From AC-32 sp963746155 (lineage in GTDB: Bacteria; Actinomycetota; Thermoleophilia; Gaiellales; Gaiellaceae): a stretch of DNA of 64,000 bases. Numbering within the stretch: position 1 is the first letter of the stretch; each line of letters starts with the position of its first letter. The position numbers and the translations under genes are program-made. Location of the stretch: the NCBI GenBank assembly GCA_963746155.1, contig CAVVAB010000012.1, forward strand, positions 310,001-374,000. Direction: 5' to 3'. Of this stretch, positions 1-8,650 are shown piece after piece. The notes beneath the pieces are model-generated. The model searched no databases and had not been told where the DNA came from. It saw nothing but the letters and a program-made list of their open reading frames with translations.

Positions 1-1
1 C

Positions 2-319
2 GTGAACATGGGCTGGTGCGGCGACCTCACGGCCCCTGACCCGGCGGCGCTTCTCGGCTTCATGCGCGCCTACGGCTCAGCCCCCGGTGGCGACGCCACG
101 TTCGTCAGGAAGCTCGACGCCGCGAACAGGCTCTCCGGGCCTGCGCGGCTGCGCGCTCTCGGGAGGCTGGACCTCGAGGTGACGAGAGACCTTGCGCCGG
201 TCGTCGCCATGCGCACCTACAACAACCGCTACTTCTTCTCGAACCGGGTCGTCCCGCGGAGCTTCGTCTACAGCGGCGTGTACGCGGACCTGAGCATCCC
301 TGCACTCACGCTGAAGTAG
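2..319 (+). CDS. C-terminal end of a family 5 extracellular solute-binding protein (partial)
   Basis: Only the last 105 or so residues are in the window; the frame is open at the left edge, so the gene starts upstream. The tail matches the C-terminal lobe of peptide/nickel-type ABC substrate-binding proteins: an aromatic GWCGD turn near the beginning, a long helix, then a DLAPVVAMRTYNNRYFFSN segment, where members of this family close the ligand pocket and end. Such proteins are exported, usually as lipoproteins, and deliver peptides or other solutes to an ABC importer. No permease or ATPase gene follows, so the rest of the transporter, if linked, lies to the left. The ligand cannot be read from this fragment. 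Confidence 0.7.
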   Translation: MNMGWCGDLTAPDPAALLGFMRAYGSAPGGDATFVRKLDAANRLSGPARLRALGRLDLEVTRDLAPVVAMRTYNNRYFFSNRVVPRSFVYSGVYADLSIPALTLK

Positions 320-360
320 GCGATCTTGTCACCCTTGCCACGAGGCAGTAGGCTCGGCTC

Positions 361-1485
361 GTGAGGCTCGCAGCGCTCGTCGTGCCGGTTCTCGCACTTG
401 CCTTCCTTCCCGCGGCGGGCGCGCCAGGTGCGCCTGGGACGGCCGCGAGGCATCCACACCTGAGCGCGGCCCGGAGCGCATTCCACCGCGCTCTTCGGCT
501 CGAGAACAGGGCTCTCGAGAAGGTGCGCGAGGGAGATCGAAAGGGGATGCAGCGCGCGCTGATAAGCGCCGAGAACGCGCTGGACGTCGCGCTGGTCGAC
601 CTCGCCGACTCTTTCAACGCCGGGGAGATCGACTCCGACACGTACAGGGCAGCCGCGAAGGCGGATCGGGCCGCGCATGAGTCCGATGTCGCGGCCAGGC
701 ACGTGACGCTCCTGCCGGCCGCTCAGGCGGCCGTTGAGAGAGCCAATCGGTCGAAGCGCCTCGCCCTTCGCACGATCGCGGACGCCGTCGGCCGTGCTCC
801 GGCTCTCGCCTGCAACCTGGTCACGTTCTTTAGCGGCGACAGCACGACGGCAAGCGTGTTCGATTGCGACGCAGCCGTAAGGAGGGTCGTTCTCGCGTTT
901 CCGCACAGGGAGAGCACGTCTGGTGCGACCCTGTTCGTGAACGGACAGGTCGCTGGAACCGCCCCCTCCTGCAAGCCCTTCCGCCATCGGCAGAGGCGCG
1001 AGCCGTGGTTGGTCAGCTGTTCGGTCCGCATCCCTGTCGGTTCGGGGAACGGCATCGAGGTCTCGGTGAAGAAGCCAGTGCCAGTCGGCTCGACTGTTGT
1101 GGCGAACGCATACGGAACGCGTGGGAAATGGGGCTTCGAGAAGTCCAAGGTGTTCGCCTGCTACGAGGAGAACCGTCCAATGGGCCTCGAAGGGACGGTT
1201 CTCCTGGAGTACGGCTGCCAGAAACGGATCGACCGGATGAGCTTTGCCTTCGCCACACCAGTGTCGTCCACGTGGACGGTCGACACCGGAGGCTTCCCTA
1301 TCGCTTCAGGTACCTGCGCGGGAGGTGGCACAGCGACGGTGACGTGCACTCTGAGCCCGGCACTCGGCGGCCCGCCGGCAACTGCCGAAATCCACATCAC
1401 TCCGCAATGCAACTCCGGGGCGACGTACAGGGAGACGTTCTTCTCCGGGACGGCGCGGTACACCCGCGAGCTCGTCTGTCCGTAG
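361..1485 (+). CDS. Secreted protein of unknown function
   Basis: A GTG start opens a 374-residue protein with a clear signal peptide (residues 1-20, ending near PAAGAPG). Residues 35-150 are helical and rich in Ala, Arg and Glu. The second half is beta-rich and has paired cysteines (around residues 157, 168, 199, 217, 267, 283, 320, 331, 352 and 373), which suggests an exported, disulfide-bonded sandwich domain. I do not recognise the family. It starts 41 bases after the binding-protein fragment and ends 21 bases before coaX, so it may share transcription with either. No membrane anchor or LPxTG signal is visible, so release to the outside or to the cell-wall space is likely. Confidence 0.55.
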   Translation: MRLAALVVPVLALAFLPAAGAPGAPGTAARHPHLSAARSAFHRALRLENRALEKVREGDRKGMQRALISAENALDVALVDLADSFNAGEIDSDTYRAAAKADRAAHESDVAARHVTLLPAAQAAVERANRSKRLALRTIADAVGRAPALACNLVTFFSGDSTTASVFDCDAAVRRVVLAFPHRESTSGATLFVNGQVAGTAPSCKPFRHRQRREPWLVSCSVRIPVGSGNGIEVSVKKPVPVGSTVVANAYGTRGKWGFEKSKVFACYEENRPMGLEGTVLLEYGCQKRIDRMSFAFATPVSSTWTVDTGGFPIASGTCAGGGTATVTCTLSPALGGPPATAEIHITPQCNSGATYRETFFSGTARYTRELVCP

Positions 1486-1506
1486 GCCTTCGTTAGTCTC
1501 GGCCGC

Positions 1507-2259
1507 GTGCTGCTCGCGATCGACGTCGGGAACACGCAGACCGTCATCGGGCTCTTCGACGGCGAGGAGCTGGGCGAGCACTGGCGCGTGGCGACCGAGT
1601 CGGAGCGGACCGGCGACGAGCTCGGGCTCCTGTTGCGCGGGCTTGTCGATCTCGACGCGCTCGAAGGCGTCGTGCTCTCGTCCACGGTGCCGTCGCTGCT
1701 GCGGGCCTACGAGGAGGCGGCAGAGCGGGCCGGGGTGACACTGCTCGTCCTCGGCCCCGGGACTCGCACCGGGATTCCGGTGCGCTACGACGACCCGCGG
1801 GAGGTCGGGCCGGACCGGATCGCTAACGCGGTCGCCGCTCTGGAGCGATACGGAGCGCCGTGCATCGTCGTCGACTTCGGCACCTCGACCAACTTCGACG
1901 TCGTCTCGTCCGAGGGCGAGTACGTGGGCGGCGTCCTGGCGCCTGGGATCGAGGTCTCGATGGAGGCGCTCTCGGCCCGCGCGGCGCGGCTGTTCTCGGT
2001 CGACTTCAGCGAGCCCGCGACGGTGATCGCCAAGAACACCGCTGCGAGCCTGCAGTCGGGGCTCGTGTACGGCTTCGCGGGCCAGGTGGACGGGATCGTC
2101 GAGCGGATCCGCGGCGAGCTCGGCGTCGACGCGCAGACGATTGCAACCGGCGGCCTGGCCGACCTGATCGTCCCGCACGCGCGCACGCTGGAGCGCGTCG
2201 ACCCGTTCCTGACGCTCGAGGGGCTGCGGCTCGTCTGGGAGCGGAACTCCGAGCGCTGA
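1507..2259 (+). CDS. coaX: Type III pantothenate kinase
   Basis: This enzyme phosphorylates pantothenate to 4-phosphopantothenate, the first step of coenzyme A synthesis. The 250-residue product has the ASKHA-fold phosphate-1 motif AIDVGNTQTVIGLFDG at residues 4-19, the GPDRIANAVAA segment near residue 100, the catalytic-Asp region VVDFGTSTNFDVV near residue 122 and the GGVLAPG loop near 140. Length is normal for the family. The start is GTG at 1507. Its stop overlaps the next gene by CTGA. In Bacillus coaX lies upstream of dusB and lysS, and the same neighbours occur here, which supports the assignment. Confidence 0.95.
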   Translation: MLLAIDVGNTQTVIGLFDGEELGEHWRVATESERTGDELGLLLRGLVDLDALEGVVLSSTVPSLLRAYEEAAERAGVTLLVLGPGTRTGIPVRYDDPREVGPDRIANAVAALERYGAPCIVVDFGTSTNFDVVSSEGEYVGGVLAPGIEVSMEALSARAARLFSVDFSEPATVIAKNTAASLQSGLVYGFAGQVDGIVERIRGELGVDAQTIATGGLADLIVPHARTLERVDPFLTLEGLRLVWERNSER

Positions 2260-3119
2260 ACGCCTTCACGGTCAAGCTCTCAGGCGGCCCGCTGCTCGTA
2301 CGCGAGTGGGGTGATGCAGGCGCCCCAGCGCTGCTCTACTGGGACGGACTGGGAGGCTGCGGGCTGCACGCGAATGAGATCGCGCCCGTGCTGGCAGAGG
2401 AATACGGGTTGCGCGTGATCGCGCCGGACGCACCGGGTCACGGGCGCTCCCCGGCGCTGCCGCCCAGCTCCTATCGGCCTTCGTCGATGGCCGAGGTCGG
2501 CGCGAACCTGCTCTCCGAGCTCGGTGTGGCCCGCGCTGCCTTCGTCGGCTTCTCCTGGGGCGGTCGCGTCGCGTGCTCGTTCGCCGCCCGCTTTCCCGAC
2601 CGCACCGCGACTCTTATCCTGATCGAGGGCGGCTACTTCAAGTCGCCCGGCCTGACCGGCGGGGACGCCAAGGCCGACCTGGAGGCCTGTATCGCAGAGG
2701 CGCATCAGGAGACCGAGGAGGACTCCTTCGCGAGCTGGGACGCGTATTTCGCCTTCGAGCGCGACTCGCTGAGACGATGGACGCCCGCTCTGGCCGAAGC
2801 ACACCGGGCGGTGATGCGAGAAGCCGGCGACAAAGTCGTTCCGATTCTCGAGGCCGAGGTCCTTGGTGCGATCAAGCACGGGGGCCGCTTGGAACCGGTG
2901 ACCGACACATATCCGCTCATCGCCGCGGCGGGTATTCCGGTCCTTCTGCTAGTAGCGCCCGAGTCTGAGCCCAACGCGGGTGCGGCCATCGCTCGCTTCC
3001 GGGCTGCCCTTCCGGAGGCACGCATCGAGTCGATGCGTGATGGCATCCACGATCTCGTGTCCTATGCCCCGGGTGAGGTCGCGCAGCTCGTAGGCGGCTT
3101 CGTCAGCCAGCGTCGGTAG
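2256..3119 (+). CDS. Alpha/beta-hydrolase fold enzyme
   Basis: A 287-residue alpha/beta hydrolase of unknown substrate. It shows the oxyanion-side stretch LLYWDGLGGCG near residue 20, the nucleophile elbow GFSWGG near residue 98, a late acid region after VLLLVAPES, and the catalytic His in DGIHDLVSY about 20 residues from the end. The coding frame follows coaX with no ATG or GTG for many codons. The codon that overlaps the coaX stop is CTG (2256-2258), giving a CTGA junction, so a CTG start is the best reading; a start inside coaX is the alternative. Overlap with coaX implies translational coupling, although no link to CoA synthesis is visible. Confidence 0.75.
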   Translation: MNAFTVKLSGGPLLVREWGDAGAPALLYWDGLGGCGLHANEIAPVLAEEYGLRVIAPDAPGHGRSPALPPSSYRPSSMAEVGANLLSELGVARAAFVGFSWGGRVACSFAARFPDRTATLILIEGGYFKSPGLTGGDAKADLEACIAEAHQETEEDSFASWDAYFAFERDSLRRWTPALAEAHRAVMREAGDKVVPILEAEVLGAIKHGGRLEPVTDTYPLIAAAGIPVLLLVAPESEPNAGAAIARFRAALPEARIESMRDGIHDLVSYAPGEVAQLVGGFVSQRR

Positions 3120-3129
3120 GGGCCCATGT

Positions 3130-3169
3130 CCGGGGTCAGACCCCGGCCGCGTCCGGAACGGACGCGGCC
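3130..3169 (+). repeat. Double palindrome: GGGGTCAGACCCC element plus 11-bp hairpin
   Basis: Two perfect inverted repeats lie back to back. At 3130-3146 the arms CCGGGGTC and GACCCCGG flank a single A. At 3145-3155 and 3159-3169 11-bp arms flank a GAA loop. The site sits just after the hydrolase stop and before the converging dus gene, so it could act as a terminator, but there is no T tract. A second copy of the first palindrome lies at 3254-3270, which points to a dispersed repeat element rather than a one-off terminator. Confidence 0.6.
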
Positions 3170-3253
3170 TTGGGGGAATCCATCCTCACGGGAGCGGCGC
3201 CGGCCCGCCGCATTCTCTTGCCATTACGGCGTACCGACCCGAGTGGCCATGCC

Positions 3254-3270
3254 CCGGGGTCAGACCCCGG
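3254..3270 (+). repeat. Second copy of the GGGGTCAGACCCC palindrome
   Basis: CCGGGGTC-A-GACCCCGG is repeated exactly, 124 bases after the first copy and 23 bases before the dus stop codon. The flanking base pairs of the neighbouring hairpin are only partly kept (GTGGCC against GGACACG), so this copy is more degenerate outside the core. Confidence 0.6.
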
Positions 3271-3292
3271 ACGTGGCCTGAACGGACACGGG

Positions 3293-4355
3293 CTAGCCGC
3301 CGCCGTAGATCGAGATCGGGAGGTCGAGGATCACGTCGTCCTCGCCGTCTGGCAGCTCGTCCTCGAGCCGCCGCAGGACCTCGGCCGCGCCCGGCGCTGC
3401 CGCGAACAGGCGCTCCTCGACCTCGTCCAGCGTCTCGAGCTGCACGAGCTCCTGCTTGAACGGCCTGGGGAAGCGGCCTCGCGCCCAGGTACCAGCCGTA
3501 GAACTTCTTCAGGAAGCCGGTCGCCCGGTGCTCGCCGAGCTCGCGGACCGTCTCGCGCATGAACAGGATCAGCTCGGCGACGACCTCCTCGCGGGACGGC
3601 TCGGCCGCCTCGGCGTCGACGATCTCCCGCAGCGCCCACGGGTTTCCCTGCGCCGCGCGCCCGACCATCACGGCTGCCGCTCCGGTCGTCGCCAGGAGGG
3701 CCTGCGCCCGACCGCGCGAGGTGACGTCGCCCGAGGCGATCACCGGCACGTCCACGAGCGCGACCAGCTCCGCCGTTAGCGAGTGATCAGCCTCGCCCGT
3801 GTACATCTGGCGCGCCGACCTCGGGTGCAGGGTCAGCGACTCCGCCCCGCAGTCGACGAGCCGCGGCCCGAGGTCGAGGCAGGCGCGCGAGCCGTTCTGA
3901 AGGCCGCGCCGCATCTTCACCGACACGGGCACCGAGACCGCGTTCGCCACCGCGGAGACGACCGCGCACGCGCGCACCGGATCCTCGAGCAGCGTCGCGC
4001 CCGCGCCGGTCTTCGTCACCTTCTTGACCGGGCACCCGAAGTTGACGTCGACGATGTCCGCGCCCGCGTCCTCGACCATTCGCGCAGCCTTGGCCATCAG
4101 GCCGGGCTCGGAGCCGAAGATCTGCACCGCGAGCGGCTTCTCGTCGGAGGCGATCCGCAGGTAGCCGAGCGTCCGCTCGTTGCCGTGCTGGAGGCCGGCG
4201 CAACTGACCATCTCCGAGCAGACGAGCCCGGCCCCGAAACGGCGCCCCTGGCGGCGAAAGGCCTGCACGCTGACGCCGGCCATCGGGGCCAGAACGAGCC
4301 GGGTCGGAATCTCGATATCCCGGATCTGCCAGGGGCTACGAAGATCTACCTGCAC
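3293..4355 (-). CDS. dusB: tRNA-dihydrouridine synthase (one +1 frame disruption)
   Basis: This FMN enzyme reduces uridine to dihydrouridine in the D-loop of tRNA. The TIM-barrel domain opens with LVLAPMAGVS (residues 20-29); the catalytic Cys108 is in NFGCPVKKVTKTGAGA, and the FMN-phosphate motif GDVTSRGRA is present. The ATG frame runs to FLKKFYGWYLG and then leaves the family pattern. Skipping one base near 3474 restores GRGRFPRPFKQELVQLE and an ordinary helical C-terminus ending at a TAG at 3293-3295; the total then divides by three (353 residues). The unshifted frame would run on to 3186. It lies divergent from greA. In Bacillus dusB also sits just before lysS. Confidence 0.9.
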
Positions 4356-4384
4356 AGAGCGGGAAATAGTAACCGTCCGAGGGG

Positions 4385-4414
4385 TTGACGTCCGTCCGGG
4401 GGCGCAGGTAACAT
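4385..4414 (+). promoter_or_regulatory. Candidate sigma-70-type promoter for greA
   Basis: TTGACG at 4385-4390 and TAACAT at 4409-4414 are separated by 18 bases, close to the housekeeping consensus. They lie 53 bases before the greA start and 30 bases upstream of the divergent dus start. A strong ribosome site AGGAGG (4457-4462) precedes GTG 4467 by four bases and fixes that start. Confidence 0.55.
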
Positions 4415-4466
4415 CCCCGCCCGCGATGGCGCCCCTGCGCCGCGCGTTTTTCTTTCAGGAGGCCCA

Positions 4467-4940
4467 GTGAAGGACGTAATTCTTACTCCGGAAGGCTACG
4501 AGAAGCTCAAGCAGGAGATCGAGTACCTCTCGAACGAGAAGCGACGTGAGGTCGCTGACCGGATCAAGACCGCGCGCGAGTTCGGCGACATCGCCGAGAA
4601 CGCGGAGTACGACGACGCGAAGAACGAGCAGGCGCTGCTCGAGCACCGCATTGCGACCCTCGAGGAGCGGCTTCGCGGCGCTCGCGTGATCTCGAAGAAG
4701 GAGATCTCGAAGGACGTCGTCTCCGTCGGCTCGAAGGTCAGGCTGCGCGACATCTCGGCCAAGCAGACGGTCGAGTACCGGATCGTCGGCTCCGCAGAGG
4801 CAAACCCGGCCGAGAACAAGCTCTCGAACGAGTCGCCCGTCGGCAAGGCGATCATCGGCAAGAAGAAGGGCGAGACCGTCGAGGTCGTGGCCCCGCGCGG
4901 GGCGATGAAGTTCAAGATCCTCGAGATCAAGGCTGCGTAA
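4467..4940 (+). CDS. greA: Transcription elongation factor GreA
   Basis: GreA enters the secondary channel of backtracked RNA polymerase and stimulates cleavage of the transcript 3' end. The 157-residue protein has the N-terminal coiled-coil hairpin (residues 5-75) with the acidic tip FGDIAENAEYDDA; Asp41 and Glu44 are the residues that position the catalytic Mg ion. The C-terminal FKBP-like domain carries the usual SPVGKAIIGKKKGE stretch near residue 125. Length is typical. Start GTG 4467 is supported by AGGAGG four bases upstream. It is followed by the remnant Clp-N gene and lysS on the same strand. Confidence 0.95.
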   Translation: MKDVILTPEGYEKLKQEIEYLSNEKRREVADRIKTAREFGDIAENAEYDDAKNEQALLEHRIATLEERLRGARVISKKEISKDVVSVGSKVRLRDISAKQTVEYRIVGSAEANPAENKLSNESPVGKAIIGKKKGETVEVVAPRGAMKFKILEIKAA

Positions 4941-5008
4941 AGTCCGGCGCGCCGCCTCCGTGAGCGGAGCCGAGCAAAGCCCGCCTCCGCAGCGGGTACG
5001 CTGCGCTA

Positions 5009-5438
5009 GTGTTCGAGCGCTTCACAGAGCCCGGGCGGCTGAGTTGTCGTCGTTTTGCCCAGGAAGAGGCGAGGGCGCTCAGCCACGACTACATCGGCAC
5101 CGAGCACTTCCTGCTCGGCCTGCTGCGCTGAGCGAGGGATCGCGGCGGGAAGCGCTGAGGAGCTGGGGGTTCGTTACGAGGATCGTCCACGCGCAGGTTG
5201 GCGTGATCGCCGGGCGCGGGGACGTTCCGAGCGGCGAAATCTCCTTCACTCCGCGCGTCCGAAGAAGGTCTCGAATTGACCGTGCACGAGGCTGAGCGCC
5301 GCGGAGAAGCACCTGGCCGCGCCCGAGCACATCCTGCTCGCCATCGCGCGGGAGGACGAGGGAATCGCATCCGAGATCCTGCGCGACCTTGGCGCCGATG
5401 CCGACGCGATCCGCGCTGCCGTGGGCGACCGCTCCTGA
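5009..5438 (+). pseudogene. Decayed stand-alone Clp N-terminal domain gene (ClpC-like)
   Basis: From GTG 5009 the frame reads MFERFTEPGRL...ARALSHDYIGTEHFLLGLLR and then hits TGA. This mirrors the first 40 residues of the ClpC at 29468 (MFERFTERARQ...YIGTEHILLGLLR). The homology continues in changing frames: ERGIAAGSAEELGV, VHAQVGVIAGRGDVPSGEI, SFTPRV, LTVHEA, then AAEKHLAAPEHILLAIARED and a TGA at 5436-5438. Restoring it needs four single-base skips (near 5130, 5181, 5262 and 5295). A disturbed stretch of three extra bases follows residue 7. It would encode about 142 residues, only the double Clp-N repeat without ATPase domains. It is either a true pseudogene or the worst-hit case of the +1 pattern seen elsewhere. 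Confidence 0.75.
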
Positions 5439-5468
5439 TCCAGGGCTTACGGCACTAGACTCGCGCGG

Positions 5469-6828
5469 ATGTTGCCCAAGCGGTTTCCGGACCGGACCGA
5501 GATCGCCGTCGTTCGCGCGGAGGCCGAGAAGGCCGAGCCGGGGGAGACGCTCGACGCCGAGTTTCGCGCCGCCGGGCGGGTCATGGCGAAGCGCGAGATG
5601 GGGAAGCTCAGCTTCCTCGACCTCGTCGACCGCTCGGGGCGCATCCAGCTGATCGTCGAGCAGGAGCTCGACCTCGATCTCGGCGACCTCGTCGGCGTCA
5701 CGGGCAAGCCCGGCCGCTCGAAGCGCGGCGAGCCTTCGCTCGTCGTCTCGGAGCTCGTCCTGCTCGCGAAGATCCGCCGCCCGCTCCCGGATACGTTCCA
5801 CGGGCTCACGGACGTCGAGACGCGTTATCGGCAGCGCTACCTCGACCTGCTCATGAACGAGGACTCGCGTCACCTGGCGGTTACGCGCGCGCGGATCGTC
5901 GCGCGAGGTGCGCGCCTATCTCGACGGCGAGGGGTTCATCGAGGTCGAGACGCCGATCCTGCAGCCGCGCTACGGGGGCGGCTTCGCGGACCCGTTCGTC
6001 ACGCACTCGAACGAGCTCGACGCCGACCTCTACCTGCGCATCGCCGACGAGCTGTACCTGAAGCGCCTGATCGTCGGCGGGCTCGAGAAGGTCTACGAGC
6101 TCTCGAAGGACTTCCGGAACGAGAGCATCTCGTACAAGCACTCGCCGGAGTTCACGCAGGTCGAGTGGTACGAGGCCTACGCGGACTACCGCGACACGAT
6201 GGTGCGGACCGAGCAGCTGGTCGAGGCGGCTACCCGCGCGATCGGCATGACCCAGGTCACCTTCCGCGGCCACGAGATCGACCTCGAGCCGCCCTGGAAG
6301 CGGCTGAGCTTCGTCGAGGCGCTCGAGGAGAAGGGCGTCTGGTCGCGCGACGAGGACGAGCTGCGCGAGAAGCTCGCCGAGGCGGGAGTCGACGCCTCGC
6401 GCGATGTCTCGTGGTCACAGCTCGTCGACCACGCCTACTCGCACTTTGTCGAGCCCGACCTGATCCAGCCGACGATCGTCTACGACTGGCCGCTCGAGCT
6501 GTCGCCGTTCGCGCGCACGACCGACGCGGACGAGTCGCTCGTCGAGCGGTTCGAGTGCGTCGTCGCGGGCATGGAGTTCGCGAACGCGTTCAGCGAGCTG
6601 AACGACAGCGAGGAGCAGGCGCAGCGATTCGCATTACAGGAGGCCGAGCGCGAGGCCGGAGCCGAGGAGTCCGAGCCCGGCGATCCGGACTTCGTCGAGG
6701 CGCTCTCGTACGGGATGCCGCCGACCGGCGGCTGCGGCGTCGGCGTCGACCGGCTGGCAATGGTGCTGACCGGGAGCGAGACGATCCGCGACGTGATCCT
6801 CTTTCCGGCGCTGCGGCCAAGGGAGTAG
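5469..6828 (+). CDS. lysS: Lysyl-tRNA synthetase, class II, compact form (one +1 frame disruption)
   Basis: It charges tRNA-Lys with lysine. An N-terminal OB fold (residues 25-110, with FLDLVDRSGRIQLIVEQ) precedes the class II core. Motif 2 is KDFRNESISYKHSPEFTQ; motif 3 is GCGVGVDRLAMVLTGSETIR close to the C-terminus. ATG 5469 leads in frame to TRARIV; one base near 5901 must be skipped to reach REVRAYLDGEGFIEVETPIL, after which the frame is clean to TAG 6828. The total then divides by three (452 residues), about 40-50 shorter at the N-terminus than typical LysS. Bacillus also has lysS after dusB. The 164 bases after it hold no feature I can see. Confidence 0.93.
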
Positions 6829-6992
6829 TGCCCCTGCAGGTGATGCTGCCTAGCGTCTGGGTCGCGAGCACCAAGCCAGGAGCCGCACTCGTCCGCCGCC
6901 AAGGCTGGTTGCCTGGGCAAGGGCGAGGGTGGTTGCTGGCGCAGTGTGATCGCGGGCCAGAGGCGGGCGTGCATTACCTGGAGGGGCACTAG

Positions 6993-8156
6993 ATGGAGGC
7001 CGAGCGGCGGTACGCCCTCGACGCGCTGCTCGACGCGCTCGGGCTGCCGTTCGACGAGCAGGCGCAGGTGCGGCAAGCGGACCTCGACGAGATCTTCGGA
7101 CTGCTGACGCTCGCCGGAGAGCGCGACGCGGAGCGGGACGAGCACGGCCGGCCGCTGCCGGCGGCCGAGGCGCCAGGGGCGCGCGTGGCAGAGCTCGCGG
7201 CCGAGCTAGGCCGCCGCCTGGGCGTCGAGCGGCGGGGCTATCCCGACGGCGGGCGCTTCCTCGTGGCGCTGACGCACGACGTCGACCTGCTCGGCGGCGG
7301 AGGCCTGGGCACGGGCGTGCGGCGGCTCGCGGGCGGGGTCGTCCGTGGCTCGGGCGAGCGGCTGCGCGAGGGCTCAGCGTTCCTGCTCGACGCCGCGGCC
7401 GGGCGGGACCCGGTCTACCCGCTCGACGAGATGATCGCCGCCGGTCCGCGCTCGACCTGCTTCTTCCTGACCCGTCAGGACGACCCTCGCGACGGCTACC
7501 CCGAGCGGTACCGGCCCGCGCTCGCGGCGGCGCTCGACGCGACGGCGGCCGCGGGGTTCGAGATCGGCCTGCACGCGTCGTTCCGGGCCCGCGAGCGGCC
7601 GGGCGCGATCGCCCAGGAGGCTGCGCCGCTCGACCACCCGCAGGGGCTGCGCCACCACTACCTGCGCAGCGACCCCGACCGGCTCGCCGCGGAGCTGCGG
7701 CAGGCGGGGCTCCGCTACGACTCGAGCATCGGCTGGGCGTCGCAGCCGGGGCTGCGGGCGGGAACGCCCTACCCGTACCGGCTCTGGGACCCGGAGCTGC
7801 GGGAGCCCGGCGGCTGGGAGCTGCCGCTCGCCCTGATGGACGCGACGCTCGCGGAGGAGCGCTACCTCGGCCTCGACGCAGACGCGGCCTTCGATACGGC
7901 TGTCGAGACGCTCGAGCCGGTCGCCGAGCACGGCGGCGCGGTCGCGATCCTCTGGCACCCGCCCTCGCACAACCCGCGGCTCGCGCGGGGCTACGACCGG
8001 CTCTACACGCGGCTGCTCGCGTGGATCGAGGAGCAGGACGGCCGCGTCGGAACCGCCTCGGAGACGCTCGACCGCTGGGAGGGGAGGCTAGGCGAGCAGA
8101 GCAGCTCGCTGAGCTCGGCGACGAGGCGCTGGAGCTCGAGGCCGGTCTCCCGCTGA
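6993..8156 (+). CDS. Polysaccharide deacetylase family protein
   Basis: A 387-residue protein of the NodB-like deacetylase superfamily, which removes acetyl groups from cell-surface sugars. The metal-binding motif LTHDVD lies near residue 90, GLHASF near 190, and a late IQWHPxSHN-like segment, here ILWHPPSHNPR near 320. About 85 N-terminal residues form a helical extension. No signal peptide is visible, so it probably acts in the cytoplasm or through another route. The reading frame ends at 8156 and overlaps the end of the converging phosphatase gene by about 150 bases. This is unusually long, so one or both stops may be displaced by a frame disruption. It is the first gene of the polysaccharide region. 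Confidence 0.7.
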   Translation: MEAERRYALDALLDALGLPFDEQAQVRQADLDEIFGLLTLAGERDAERDEHGRPLPAAEAPGARVAELAAELGRRLGVERRGYPDGGRFLVALTHDVDLLGGGGLGTGVRRLAGGVVRGSGERLREGSAFLLDAAAGRDPVYPLDEMIAAGPRSTCFFLTRQDDPRDGYPERYRPALAAALDATAAAGFEIGLHASFRARERPGAIAQEAAPLDHPQGLRHHYLRSDPDRLAAELRQAGLRYDSSIGWASQPGLRAGTPYPYRLWDPELREPGGWELPLALMDATLAEERYLGLDADAAFDTAVETLEPVAEHGGAVAILWHPPSHNPRLARGYDRLYTRLLAWIEEQDGRVGTASETLDRWEGRLGEQSSSLSSATRRWSSRPVSR

Positions 8157-8650
8157 GCCGCAGCCGGAAGCCCGAGCGGGTCGCGCAGCTCCTCCATCGG
8201 CTCGTTCCGGAAGCCGGACGGCCTGGCCGCGTGTGCCTGGCGGATCCGGATCAGCGCGCGCTCGACGCGGTCGTTCGGCAGCGGCGGCCCGGGGAGCGTC
8301 TCGAGGAGCGCGACGAAGTCCGGGAGCGTGAACGTCTGCTCGATGTGCGCGTGCGCGTCGACGACCGATGCGAGCACATGCCGGCGCTCGAAGCCGAGCA
8401 CGAGGTCGAACGCGCCCAGGTCGGCGCCCGTGAGGCTCCGGGCCAGGTGCCCCGAGAGGTCGAGCCCCATCGTCTCCGCCAGCGCGACGGCCTCGGGTAC
8501 GGCCGGCCGCGGCCCGAGGTCGAGCGTGCCGAGCGACTCCGTCTGCACCGGCAGGCCCTCGGTGTCCCGCACGAACAGCGCCTCGGCGATCGGGCTGCGG
8601 AAGCGGTTCCCGGTGCAGACGAACGCGACGCTCAGCTCCCGCGCGCTCAC
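8003..8650 (-). CDS. Low-molecular-weight protein-tyrosine phosphatase
   Basis: A 215-residue phosphatase that likely dephosphorylates the BY-kinase at the head of this operon. The P-loop FVCTGNRFRSP near residue 10 fits the C-X5-R-S signature exactly. A LPDF segment near residue 125 may supply the general acid, although the usual DPY form is not seen. GTG 8650 overlaps the upstream glycosyltransferase stop (GTGA), so translation is coupled. It is the last gene of the six-gene minus-strand operon. The C-terminal 50 residues overlap the converging deacetylase and lack family character, so the real end may be near 8090. Confidence 0.8.
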   Translation of the reverse strand: MSARELSVAFVCTGNRFRSPIAEALFVRDTEGLPVQTESLGTLDLGPRPAVPEAVALAETMGLDLSGHLARSLTGADLGAFDLVLGFERRHVLASVVDAHAHIEQTFTLPDFVALLETLPGPPLPNDRVERALIRIRQAHAARPSGFRNEPMEELRDPLGLPAAAQRETGLELQRLVAELSELLCSPSLPSQRSSVSEAVPTRPSCSSIHASSRV

